Of a stretch of 64,000 bases of DNA, positions 10,907 through 22,099 are shown piece by piece (the first letter of the stretch is position 1; every line of letters starts with the position of its first letter). The stretch covers positions 37,266,832 through 37,330,831 of the forward strand of contig NC_063172.1 of the NCBI RefSeq assembly GCF_023159225.1, written 5' to 3'. The position numbers and the translations under genes are program-made. The notes beneath the pieces are model-generated. The model was not told the origin of the DNA, searched no databases, and was given only the letters and a program-made list of their open reading frames with translations. The DNA is from Perognathus longimembris pacificus (Eukaryota > Chordata > Mammalia > Rodentia > Heteromyidae).

Positions 10907-12654
10907 TTAGTATCTTGTTTTCATTTAGCCCCACAGTAGTACATTCCTCTACTTCTCTACTTTTGGTTCACTCAGCCTGAACTTACATTTGTGCATGCCC
11001 CCTTTGTGTGTTGCCTAGTAGTTGCTCAGGTGTCTGTCCTAGAGATTGACTCTCACAGAAATGATATGCATTAAAAGGGGATATTTACTCATGAGAAAAT
11101 GAGAAAGGTATAGATTCTAGGGCTAGATTAATAGAAAATGGACTTTGGCAGGCACAGGCCACAGCTGTAGAGGCTAGTAGAAGGCCCTTCACTGACATTG
11201 CTTGTACATAACCAGAGCTGGTCTGCATATTCAAGTGTCCAGAGAGTCTGAATTTCAGGTATTTCATATGATAGGAAAATGGGAAAATTTTGATATGGTT
11301 TTGGGGAGGTAACTAAAATGGGACTATTATATAATCATAGTTTCAACAATGCATAAAACTTAAATTATAAAGGAAAGAAATTATCTGGAAGAGACTTACT
11401 AGGTCAGCCATTCATATTGGTGCAGGCTGATTAAATCAGTTATTTTCAAAGGATAGGAAAAAAGGAGGTTTTTTTTTTTTTTTGAACAAAATAAGAGTGT
11501 GATTGTCTAGAAACCCATCCATCCTGGAAACCCTCAAGTATCTCCTTTACTGAGGTTGTTCCTCCAGCAGGCTATGGAGAAAGCGCCATGCTCCTCCCTA
11601 GGCTCTGAGCCAGGTTTCTGTGTGGTTCTGCTTGGGGCAGTGGGGTTTGCTTCCAAGGCTTTCCTAAAGAAATAGGCTAATGCAGTTTTGAATGTGCAGA
11701 AACACACATTCACTAGGGAGAAATAAAATTGCCTGCATTTTAAAAGTGGGAATTTTCAGGACCTTTCAGATGTTTAGTTACTGCCAGGCACTGGCACTTT
11801 ACTGCATTGCAGAGGACCAATTAAGAAAATGATTTAAACACTGGTGGGTTTATGTGTCTATTATTTCCCTGGTGCTTTTAATCACATATTTAAAGGTTGA
11901 ATGACTTAAGTGATGATGCTTCATACCTAATGACCAAGAAAACAGCAATGGTGAAAACGTGGCCTGTTGGATTAAGACTCCCTCTCCTACACACAGTACC
12001 CCCAAAAAAGTTGCTCACCTCTGCTGTTCCAGGTTTCTTTTATAGGAAAACATAAATTACTGGAAACATAATGACAATAATAATGTCATATACTGGGTGT
12101 AGATATATTGCATAGATATGCACGTATTTATTATTCATAGTGACTTATGTGACTCTATCAAATATGAAAATTGAATAGAAAGAAATATGTGCTACTGAGT
12201 AACTTGGGCTAAGAATGAAAGTATGAGGCATGATTATTAAAGGAAATGAAACCTACTGCAGCAACAGAAAGGAATAGAGAAGATAAATTATGGTCATCTT
12301 ATGAACAAGCCTAGAATTAAAATGTCCCCAAATTCATATCACTGAACTTTAAAGGGAACTTTTTCTGCAAGACATCTGAGTGGATAAATTAATCATTCTA
12401 GAGATACTCTGAATACAGCATGTGTCTTTTTTTACAAAGAGGAACTGATAACACAGTGGCTGTTACTTCTCTGGCTTCTGAAATTGTACTCATTTCTGTT
12501 ACTCTTCTGATTGGCCACTTGATAGAACCTATCATCAGACGCCACCAGTGTAAAAAGGAAATTGTTTGGATTTCATTTCTATACACTGTTCTGAAGCTGC
12601 AATTTGTATCCATGAGTTCAAATTCAGCTATACTCCCAGCTCTTAGGTAAGTCC
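10907..12654. other. Unique DNA with a possible conserved element and an exon-like segment
   Basis: No repeat family was recognised. At about 11,500-11,960 the base composition is more even than in the AT-rich surroundings. At 12,398-12,661 both strands are open for 76-87 codons, and the plus frame (starting at 12,420) runs up to a perfect donor-like AG|GTAAGT, with GT at 12,647. There is no database evidence for an exon, so this is only flagged. The segment ends at the left TSD of the L1 at 12,655. Confidence 0.35.
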
Positions 12655-14220
12655 TCCACATACATTTCTTTCTTTTCTTTTCTTTTTTTAAATTTTTTAC
12701 AGTTTCATATGTTAGGCCATGGGTACATTTCTTGTACTATTTGTTACCTTCTCCCTCTTTCCCTCCTCCCCCTCCCCCGTTCTCTTTCCTCCCATGAGTT
12801 TTCAGTTGGTTTACACCAAATGGTTTTGCAAGTACCGCTTTTGTAGTTGTTTGTCTTTTTATCCTTTGTCTCTCAATTTTGATATTCCCTTTCACTTGCC
12901 TAGTTCTAATACCAGTATATGCAGTATCCAGGGTACTCAGATGAGATAGTGATAGTGTGGTTACAACCAGAAAGGAAGGGGATACAAGAAAATCATCAAC
13001 AATAGAAGCTACGGTTTCGGCATGTTGAAAGTAATTACAATAACACTCGTTTCCATAAAATGGAGTTCATTTCACTTAGCATCATCTTATGCATTCATAA
13101 GGGCATAGCTATTGGGTTCTTGTGATCCTCTGCTGTGACTAGCCTAAACCTGTCATAATTATTCCCTATGAGGGAAATCATAGAGTCCATGTTATTTTGG
13201 GTATGGCTCACTTCACATAGTATAATTTTTTCCAAGTCCTTCCATTTCTTTATGAATGGGGCAATGTCATTCTTTCTGATAGAGGCATACAATTCCATTG
13301 TGTATATGTACCAAATTGTCCTGATCCATTCATCTACTGAGGGGCATCTGGGTTGGTTCCATATTTTAGCTTATATTTTAGATATGAGGACTTTGTCGCT
13401 TGTATGGCTGGTAAAGAACTTTTCCCATTCTGTCGGCTTTCTGTTTATCTTACGAGTTATGTCCTTTGCCCTGCAGAAACTCTGCAGTTGGATGCAGTCC
13501 CATTTGTCCATCCTTTCTTTGATTTGTAGCATTTCTGGGCCTTTATTAAGGAAGTTTCGTCCTGTGCCAAGGAGCCCAAGTGTTTCTCCTATTCCTTCTT
13601 ATAGTGTTTTCAAGGTATCTTTTTATTTCGAGGTCTTGGATCCATTTGGAATTGATTTTCATGTAGGGTGATATACAAGGATCTAGTTTAGTTTGTTGCA
13701 GATTTTTGAACCAGTTTTGCCAGCACCGTTTGTTAATGAGGCTATTTTTCTTCCATCCTATTTTTTAGCTCCTTTATCAAAGATTAAGTAAGCATAGTTC
13801 TGCGGGTTTATTTCTGGGTCTTCAGTTCTGTTCCATTGGTCTTCAGACCTGTTCCTGTGCCAATACCAAGCTGTTTTTATTACTATAGCTTTATAATATA
13901 GCTTGAAGTTGGATATTGTAATTCCTCCAGCACTGTTCTTTCTGCTTAGCATTGTTTTTGCTATTCTGGGTCTTTTGTTGTTCCATATGAATTTCTGGAT
14001 TGCTTCCTATTAAAAAATTCCCATTAAAGGGGCTGGGGATATGGCCTAGTGGCAAGAGTGCCTGCCTCATATACATGAGGCCCTGGGTTGGATTCCCCAG
14101 CACCACATATACAGAAAATGGCCAGAAGTGGCGCTGTGGCTCAAGTGGCAGAGTGCTAGCCTTGAGCAAAAGGAAGCCAGGGACAGTGCTCAGGCCCAGA
14201 GTACAAGCCCCAGGACTGGC

Positions 14221-14260
<40 letters not shown>

Positions 14261-14398
14261 CCCATTAAAAAATGATGTTGGGATATTAATGGGTATTGCA
14301 TTGAATTTGTAGATATCCTTTTGCAATATTACCATTTTGACAATATTAATCCTCCAATCCAGGAGCATGGAGCATGGAGCATGGAGGTCCACATACAT
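12655..14398 (-). mobile_element. 5'-truncated LINE-1 with exact 11-bp TSD and internal deletion
   Basis: Minus-strand L1 from the 3' end (poly-T at about 12,666-12,698) through the 3' UTR and the ORF2 C-terminal region back to about 14,387. The TSD TCCACATACAT is exact at 12,655-12,665 and 14,388-14,398. At about 13,370 the sequence jumps from the ORF2 C-terminus to a region some 0.47 kb further upstream (compare 22,280 with 22,757). The junction lies at a shared 'ATATTTTAG' word, so it is an internal deletion with microhomology. ORF2 frames (for example 13,758-13,952 on minus) are fragmentary. The terminal bases after 'GAAACTGTAA' (about 25 in other copies) are missing, and poly(A) starts there directly. 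A young SINE (14,029-14,252) is inserted. Confidence 0.92.
14012..14269 (+). mobile_element. Young IDL-Geo SINE with 17-bp TSD, inside a LINE-1
   Basis: Full dimer. The ID-like left monomer starts 'GGGGCTGGGGATATGGCC' at 14,029, with A box TGGCCTAGTGG and B box GGTTGGATTCC (one change from GGTTCGATTCC). The right monomer starts about 14,123 ('AGTGGCGCTGTGGCTCAAG'). A pure A-tail of over 30 bases follows. The TSD AAAAAATTCCCATTAAA is exact at 14,012-14,028 and 14,253-14,269. The long pure tail and perfect TSD indicate a recent insertion. It shares diagnostic changes with the copy at 18,292. Open frames across it are antisense or chance. Confidence 0.95.
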
Positions 14399-14682
14399 GT
14401 CTATCAGTTTTGCCTACCTGAACCAGGTATGCTGAAATGACTTACATTGTTTTTAATGGGACCCCAGTTGAGTTACAATACAAAGTTCCAGGTGATTCAT
14501 AGGTACTTCAGTCTCTACCTCTACCATTCAGAGAATCTCATTCTTTTTTTAACCAGTATTGCTTTATTATTGATATTGTCATAACTAGTATTTAGTTGCT
14601 ACAATCCTTCAGTGCAAAGTCACATGACCAAATGTGAATGTAATTTTCCAACTTTTCTTTGAACTTTTTACAAAGTTATATT
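14399..14682. other. Unique DNA between two LINE-1 pieces
   Basis: No feature recognised. Confidence 0.5.
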
Positions 14683-14785
14683 TTTTTCTTATTTACTGTC
14701 AAATGATGTACAGAGAGGTTACAGTTTCATTGTTAGGCCTCTGGTACATTTCTTGTACTCTTTGTTTCCTTTTCTCTCTTGGTTT
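14683..14785 (-). mobile_element. Very short LINE-1 3' tail
   Basis: About 100 bp of minus-strand L1 3' terminus: T-rich start, 'GATGTACAGAGAGGTTACAG' near 14,705, then 'GGTACATTTCTTGTACTC'. The purine tract is only just reached. The open plus frame at 14,634-14,927 crosses it and is not a gene. Confidence 0.8.
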
Positions 14786-16200
14786 AGTTTGTAAAATAAT
14801 AGCCTCTTTAAGTCAGATAACTTCTTCTGTTATAGGTATTCTATTTATTCTCAGGATCTATGAATGTTATATTTTGCTTAGCCTAAAACAATTTTCCTCT
14901 ATTTCTGTTACAATACAAATTCCTTAGAATTCTTTTCTCTCTTTTTATTTCTTTCAGTGGCAATGGGGTTTAAAGTTGTGGCCTAACATGTGGTGGACAA
15001 AGGCTCTCCCATTTGAGTTGTGTTATACCCAAGCAATCATACATTTTTACCTTGGTCTTATTTCTAAAATAACTGGTATAGGGAAATTGGGGGGAGCGGC
15101 TTGAACTGGTCTTGAAACACATTCTTCCCAATTTCTACTTTTTAAAAAATCTCTAGTAGTTATATAAAGTAGTTTCAATTCAACATGTCAGTTTGTCAGT
15201 TCAGTGTGCCCTGCTTGTCACCTCTTTCACCATTCTCCCAACCATACCAATCCCTTCAAATTATGTAGCGCCATTTTCAAAAATGTATAGTGTATAAAAT
15301 GTGTATTGTAACTACATTCACCCACTCTTCTTCCTCCATTCTTCTGACCCCTATTCCTCTTGAATTAATCTCCCTCATGTTCTAGCTTTCTGTTATTCAT
15401 TTAGTTAAGCTATAAGTTAGTTGGTCATAGGCATTACATCATAGAAATACTCCCCTTCATATACCACATTTTATATAACATGTTTGTGTATATGTGAATA
15501 TAATCCTGTATATTTCTGAGTACTTGGGATTATATGTATAAGGCACAACACCTAGTTTTAACTCCCATTTACCTCTCTAGTTACTATCTCTTCTTTCCAG
15601 TACACCTGTACATAGTCTTCTGTTTTCCTACACTCTAAATTTATGTTATTATCTTACAAACTCATACTTTTCCAGCAACTACAGAAAAGAGAGAAATTAA
15701 AACTCTTCTCAAGGCTTGAAAAATCTGATACAGACCTTGAAAGTTTCTTAATCACTGGTGCTAATATTTCTTAATACATTGAAAATGATGAGTGGTTTTG
15801 ATTAGCTCAGGATGCATATATGATTTATATAATTGTTTAATAGAAAGTACTGATCTTTCCTCCTTGAGTTCCATGGAATGAGTTATAGAAAAAGTGTTGT
15901 TTCTTGCTGAGTGAGGCCAGAGTAGCCAGTTGTACAGCTATAGTTTAAAAACAGAATCTCCAATTGCTTTCATAATTAATTTGCCATGCCTTTGTGCATA
16001 TGAGTAACAATGAAAGCTTTTCAGTGGAGGCTCTGTAAACAAGTATTTAATTTTCTGTTTAAGTTCACATAGTAATTTAATTTAGGTGTACAGATGAAAT
16101 AGAACTATGTAGAACTATGCAAAAAGAATGGAATTAATAATATGAACAAATTTAAGGAATGAAATAAAAATTATGCAAGCCTCAAGTTTCTATATTTAAG
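14786..16200. other. Unique AT-rich DNA
   Basis: No supported gene. The stretch 15,180-15,480 is pyrimidine-rich on plus and could be a very old repeat 3' end, but I cannot name it. Confidence 0.4.
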
Positions 16201-16826
16201 AAATTTTGTACATATCTTATCTAACTTCTTACCTCCTTCCTCATTTTTCCCCTGCCTCCCCCTCCCCATTTCCCTCTCCCTGCCCTGCATTGTACAGTTG
16301 GTTTATACCATATAGTTTTGCAAGTATTGCTTTTGCATTGGTTTGTCTTTTTATCTTTTATGTCTCCATTTTGGTATTCCTTTTCCCTTTTCTACTTCTG
16401 ATACACATATATACAATATACAGGGTACTAAAATCAATTACAGTGATATCAAGTGTAAAACCACAAGAGAAAAATACAAAGAAAAAAAAGGGCATGGTTT
16501 CACATGGCATGTTGAAAATAACAACAATGATACACCACTTGTTTCCATAACTTGAAGTTCATTTTGCTTAGCATCGTCTTATTTGTTGATGTGGGAATAG
16601 CTATTGAGCTATTGTGATATTCTGCTAGGACTACCCTAGACATGTGCTAATTATTCCCAAGGAAGAAAATCATAGAGTCCATGTTTCTTTGGGTCTGTCT
16701 CACTTCACTTAGTATGATTTTTTTCAAGTCCTTCCATTTCCTTACAAATGGGGCCTTATGTATAAAACTGTAACCCCTCTGTACTTCACTCTCACAATAA
16801 AGAAATTAAAAAATAATTTTTGTGTA
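16201..16826 (+). mobile_element. Small LINE-1 with 5' inversion (twin priming)
   Basis: Two L1 pieces face each other. At 16,205-16,752 the L1 3' UTR and the end of ORF2 lie on minus. At about 16,755-16,815 the last 60 bases of the L1 with AATAAA and poly(A) lie on plus. In L1 coordinates the far end of the inverted piece ('ATATGTAC', reversed at 16,205-16,215) and the start of the sense piece ('CTTATGTATAAAACTG') are nearly adjacent, about 3 bases apart, as judged from the intact tail at 56,205-56,290. That is the signature of twin priming: one insertion whose 5' part was primed in the opposite direction. The flanks share an imperfect AAATTTTGT / AATTTTTGT word, a possible TSD. The open frames at 16,206-16,555 are antisense to the L1. 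Confidence 0.85.
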
Positions 16827-18274
16827 GGTTAGAGGAGAAAAAAGCAAAAAACAAGAGGAAAAATCATGTGCACATGCAACTAATTAAATGGTACAACTAT
16901 TACCCTTTTGTGTTAACTATGAACAGGGAGGGTAAGCACAAAATATCGACCTATGAAATCTGTGAAGAAAATAAGGTAATAACTGAAAGATAACTTTGAC
17001 AATAACAAGTTTTGATCTTGAAGTGATGAAAATTTTCTTGAGTCCAGGAAAGGAATAATCAGAAGGAATTGATATGCATTATGTAATCATGATAGAATTT
17101 CATTTAAATGCAATATCAATAATGATAGTATAAGAGATAGTTTCATACCAACACACTGAGTGTTTCTGATTTGGGGAAATGGGTAGTAGTTGGTTCTGAG
17201 AAGATTCTACTCTCCATTTTTCTCTAAATGGATTTTTAAAGCATTTATGCACTAAAGTGAGTTGCCACTACCTAATATGTGACTTAGGCAAAGTCATAAA
17301 TATCTCTTGATCTTTCTTATATAAAATACAGATATTGGACTGAACCACTCTGAGATGTCACTTGTCTTACAAAAATCAAGTTAAAACACAATATTTGGAA
17401 ATCACTGAACTGCCTTAAAATTAGTGAGAATCAAAAGAAGATGGTAAATTTTTACATGTGGTAGTGGAATAACCTCAGAGAGGGGCAAGAATAAAAAATT
17501 TGGTATCTGGAATGGACTAAAATAACATCAGAAGCATGAGGGTAAATGCAAGTGTTGATCTGTTCATGGTAACTATTTTACTGGCACAGGATACATATCT
17601 TCTTATCCTGGCTCATCCAAATCTTTCAATTTTTAAGGTCTTATTTCTGTCCTAGTTCCTCAATTAAGCCCTTCACGATGTTGAGCTTCTTATTTATTGC
17701 TTTTTATTTTGTTTCTATTTGATTGTCATTGTTGATTGTGCATCTTCTTTCTCTTCAGATCAAATGGATTTTAAAATCGCAGTACTATTGGTGTCAGGCT
17801 TATTTTATAAGAAACCAGAAAATATTATAGTCTATTTACTCTGATTTCAAGAGTCTCAAAACATGACAGCATTGGAGACTCTAAATTTCATTATTTGTGT
17901 AAAATAAAACCACCCAATGATACCCTCACATTGAGCTCTTTCATCTTCACCATCATTCCAGTCAGGCTGCAGACTTGTATAATCCTGACCTTTTGACAGA
18001 TGTGGCTTGAAGGTGAGTCACACAGTCTGACAATTAATTGGAAATCATTTTGGGAAGTTGATTCAGTTGAACTTATAGTGCCATGACAGATATGTCTGTA
18101 ATTGCTATGATTTCAGTCATATGAAACTTGATTTAGGTTAGAAAATTCGTTCAATTATTCATTCACTCATTACAAACAAGTGTGCTTTTTCTTGTGAGAG
18201 ACTCCATTAGACATTTGAGAAGTGCTTGCTGGCATTCAATGTGATGCCAACCTTAAGAGGAGTCCTTGGGGGTT
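16827..18274. other. Unique AT-rich DNA
   Basis: No repeat or gene recognised. Confidence 0.5.
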
Positions 18275-18515
18275 AAGAAATCTTGGTCAAGGGCTGGGGA
18301 TATGGCCTAGTGGCAAAAGTGCCTGCCTCATATACATGAGGCCCTGGGTTGGATTCCCCAGCACCACATATACAGAAAATGGCCAGAAGTGGCGCTGTGG
18401 CTCAAGTGGCAGAGTGCTAGCCTTGATCAAAAAGAAGCCAGGGACAGTGTTCAGGCCCAGAGTCCAAGCCCCAGGACTGGCAAAAAAAAAAAAAAAAGAA
18501 AGAAATCTTGGTCAA
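18275..18515 (+). mobile_element. Young IDL-Geo SINE with 17-bp TSD
   Basis: Full dimer. The left ID-like monomer begins at 18,292, the right monomer at about 18,383, and an A-tail with a GAAA end follows (18,482-18,498). The TSD AAGAAATCTTGGTCAAG is exact at 18,275-18,291 and 18,499-18,515. It shares the B-box change GGTTGGATTCC and 'CAGGCCCAGAGT' with the copy at 14,029-14,252, so the two appear to be one subfamily. The 105-codon plus frame across it (18,222-18,539) is a read-through of SINE sequence, not a protein. Confidence 0.95.
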
Positions 18516-20577
18516 GAAGATCCTTGTAATTTTCTATAAAAGTTTTCAGTTAAGAGCTTACTTATGAAGAGAGATGATTCATATGTGTGGCATTCCAGGT
18601 AAGTTTACAAAATGCTTCTAAGCTGGTTGGCTGACCTGTCCAGAGAACAAAGCACCTGTATAGTATTAGCACTTTTCCTTATCCACTGTTACAGATTTAA
18701 TTTGAGTGGTAAAAAGAGAAACTCTACCGAAAGTTAATTTGTTCTCTAGTTGCAGGGATCACTTACACAGCAAAATAAAATAGGCAGCACTTTACAAATT
18801 CAAAGCATTTCACCAATCAAATAGAATTACCAAATATATATGATATGGCTGTTTTCTCTCTGGGCTAGTTTGCTTTTTCTTCATACGTTTATTCTTTTCA
18901 CTCGAAGCATTAAAACCTGGGCCTTGTAAAATAACTATGGATTCTTTTCATTTGAAATTTGTTCCTCTAAGGTTTTCCTGTGCATTGCAAAACCCCTTTA
19001 GAACTGTTTTGGCTTAGCAGGGGAGGCAATGTATCTGTGTTCTGTGGCTTTCAATATATAGTCTCATCAAGATAAAACTAAACTTTCAAGCTTAGAAGAC
19101 CACTTTGTAAATGCATCATAGTAATATCAATAGAGCATAAAAATGATAAAGCAAACTCCTGAAGGAATAAGTTAGTAAAAACATAGCTGGGCAGAAGCAA
19201 CCTATAAGTCAAAATAATATAGCACATGCTTTTATACTAAATTTGTAATCTTATCCAGAGTTTTGGTCTCTTACCTTTCTCATTTAGAATTCTGAAATTT
19301 TCTTCATACTTGAAGCTTTTCTCAATCCTCAGGCAACATGTAGGTAACATCTCTCTATGTATAGCCTTGTAGTTTTTAGAAAATCTTTTCACTTCAGTGC
19401 TAAGGATCAAACCCAGAACTTTGTGCATGCTAGACAAAAACTTTACCTATGATGTGTTTCCTCAAATATTGATTTGAGCTCAGTGCTTTGTGTTTTTTGG
19501 GCTAGTACTATACCTCCTGAGATCCCCCAGCTTGGCAAATCTTAAGAAAAATTTCCACAAATAAAAAAGACAAAATAAATTCTCGAAGACTGTTTTTGTT
19601 ATTCACCTTTGTATATTTTTGTTTATCCTTCTATGGAAATATCAGGGTATTTGGTAGTTCTCACTTGCAGACACTTTTTTTTAGTATACACTTGGAGAGC
19701 AGTATGTAGGCAGAAGAGGTTTGTCTTCTGTGGCAATTTAAGAAGATGTATTGATGTTTATGTTTATTTATTTAGATAGATATAGGTATAAATATAGATG
19801 TACATAGAGATGTGTACAAACATATACACCTGCATAGATATATAGATAAGTATCTGTATATAGCTATATACTTGCATTACTTAAGGTATTTTGGAAAATA
19901 ATAGAAAATTATTTTTTATCTACTTAGTTTAATACGTTACATTTTGTCTGTTTTGAAAGAAGATAGCAAATGCTTAAATGTGTTATTCCGTTTCAATCTT
20001 ATGAATCATTTGATACAATATAATTTATAATGCAATAGTTTCCTGTGGGTGTCATAAAATATTTTGTTGATTTAGAAATAATTACAACTACAAAATACAT
20101 TAATTGTTTCAATGTTGTATCCAGTTCAATGTTTCTAATGTACTAAGGAAAAAATGTTAATCTAATTAGTTTCTTCCTGAGTTTCTATTGGTAACAGCCT
20201 TGGAACGAACCAAGTGAGGTTTCTGTGGTGTGCTTCAGAAGTTGAAGAAAAACTAACAACTGCAAACACTACCAAATTAGAAGAATTCATTAGGGATTTA
20301 TATATCTAAGGAATTCTAGCTAAATCTCTATCTGGCACATCACTAAATGTTGCCTCGCTGAGTAGCTTGTCAAGTATAATAAATAATATTCAATTTATAT
20401 TTTATTAAAAATTCACAGTTCATTTTTCAAAAATGAAAACCCACCTTGGTATTAATTCATTGCTAAGTGTATGACAGGGTGATTTGAAAGTGGAATCAAA
20501 GCACATGGCTCAATATGCAGTCAGCAGAAAAAACCTTGGAAAGCTCCCATCTGATGTGAGTAAGAGAATTGGTACAA
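18516..20577. other. Unique AT-rich DNA with one old SINE piece
   Basis: Apart from the ID-like remnant near 19,386-19,540, nothing recognisable. Confidence 0.5.
19386..19540 (-). repeat. Old ID-like SINE remnant
   Basis: The plus strand reads a decayed reverse ID element: 'CTAAGGATCAAACCCAGAAC' and 'TTGTGCATGCTAGACAAAA', the reverse of a tRNA-like B-box and body. The flanks are poorly defined. Confidence 0.5.
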
Positions 20578-21545
20578 GAAAAATTTTCTTGATTTGCATT
20601 TCTTTTATGGCAAGTGATGTAGAGAACTTTTTTATATGTCTCTTGGCCATTCTCATTTCCTCATCAGAAAAGTCGCTTTTTAAGACTTTAGCCCATTTGT
20701 TGAAGGTGCTGTTGGTTCTTTGCTGTTTTGTTATGGAGGAATTTAATTTTTTTAGTTCTGCTTATATTTTAGATATGAGGCCTTTGTCCACTCTATGGCC
20801 AGTAAAGATCTTTTCCCAGACTGTGGGCTTTCTGTTTATCTTGTGAGCTATGTCCTTTGAGCTGCAGAAGCTGTGCACTTTGATGCAGTCCCATTTGTCC
20901 ATCCTTTCTTTGATTTGTAGCATTTCTGGGGCTTTATTAAGGAAGTTTTGTCCTGTGCTAAGGAGCCCAAGTGTTTCTCCTAATCTTTCTTGTAGTGTTT
21001 TCAGGGTATCTGTTTTAATTTTGAGGTCTTTGATCCATTTGGAATTTATTTTGGTGCAGGGTGATATATAAGGATCTAGTTTTATTTTGTTGCAAGTGTT
21101 GAACCAGTTTTGCCAACACCATTTGTTAAAGAGGTTATCTTTCTTCCATCCTATTTTTTTAGCTTCTTTATCAAAGATAAAGTGGGCATAGTTCTGTGGG
21201 TTCATTTCTGGGTCTTCAATTCTGTTCCATTAGTCTTCAGGCCTGTTCCGGTACCAATATCAAGCTGTTTTTATTACTATAGCTTTATAATACAGCTTGA
21301 AGTTGGGTATTGTAATTCCTCCAGCACTGTTCTTTCTGCTTAGTATTGTTTTTGCTATTTGGGTCTTTTATTGTTCCATATGAATTTCTGGATTGCTTCC
21401 TCTATTCCATTAAAAAATGGTGTTGGGATATTAATGGGTATTGCATTGAATTTGTAGATCGCCTTTGGCACTATTGCCATTTTGAGTATATTAATTAATC
21501 TTCCCAATCCAGGAGCATGGGAGTTTTTTCCTTTTCTTAGTTCTG
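20578..21545 (-). mobile_element. LINE-1 ORF2 fragment, truncated at both ends
   Basis: Minus-strand L1 ORF2 from the end of the reverse transcriptase region (21,545) to the pre-zinc-knuckle region (20,578). It has neither 5' nor 3' UTR. A 147-codon minus frame (20,762-21,205) keeps recognisable L1 protein ([20 protein letters not shown]). The left end is abrupt in ORF2 and the right end abuts an (AT)n repeat and then the 3' end of the large L1. Its left end could be the far edge of an inverted arm whose sense arm is the plus-strand piece at 28,687-29,481, with the large L1 later inserted at the junction, but this is uncertain. Confidence 0.85.
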
Positions 21546-21553
21546 CCTTTAAA

Positions 21554-21560
21554 ATATATA

Positions 21561-21607
<47 letters not shown>
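21554..21607. repeat. (AT)n microsatellite at a LINE-1 3' end
   Basis: About 25 AT repeats sit where the poly(A) of the large minus-strand L1 should be. The repeat may have grown from that tail or from the target site. Confidence 0.95.
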
Positions 21608-21610
<3 letters not shown>

Positions 21611-22099
21611 CAAACTGAATTACAGAAAGGTTACAGTTTCATACATTAGGCATTAGATACATTTGTTGTACTGTTTGTTACCTCCTCCCTCATTCCCCCC
21701 TCCCCTTTTCCCCTTTCACTTCCCCCACCCCCATGAGATGTTCAGTTCATTTACACCAAACAGTTTTGCAAGTATTGCTTTTGAGGTTGTTTGTCTTTTT
21801 TTACCTGTGTCTCTCGATTTTGGTATTCGCTTCCAATTTCCTGGTTCTAATACCAGTATACCCGTTTTCCAATATACTCAGATAAGATACAGAGAAAGTA
21901 TAGGTACAACCACAGGAAAGTGATACAAGAAGATCATCAATAATAGAGGCTACAGTTACATATGGCACGATGAAAGTAGTTACAACTGTGATATAACAAT
22001 CATTTCCATAACATGGAGTTCATTTTGCTTAGCATTATCTTGTGTGTTCATAAGGGTATAGCTATTGGGCTCCTGTGATCCTCTGCTGTGTGCTAATTA

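Noticed and set aside
13168..13671. 167-codon plus-strand open frame
   Set aside because: Entirely antisense to L1 ORF2 in the insertion at 12,655-14,398 and crosses its internal deletion junction.
16206..16555. Two overlapping plus frames of 70 and 114 codons
   Set aside because: Antisense to the inverted L1 3' UTR; the same frame recurs in other L1 copies (for example 55,724-56,074).
18222..18539. 105-codon plus frame also seen at 14,000-14,275
   Set aside because: The same product appears at both sites because both are copies of one SINE; SINEs are not protein-coding.
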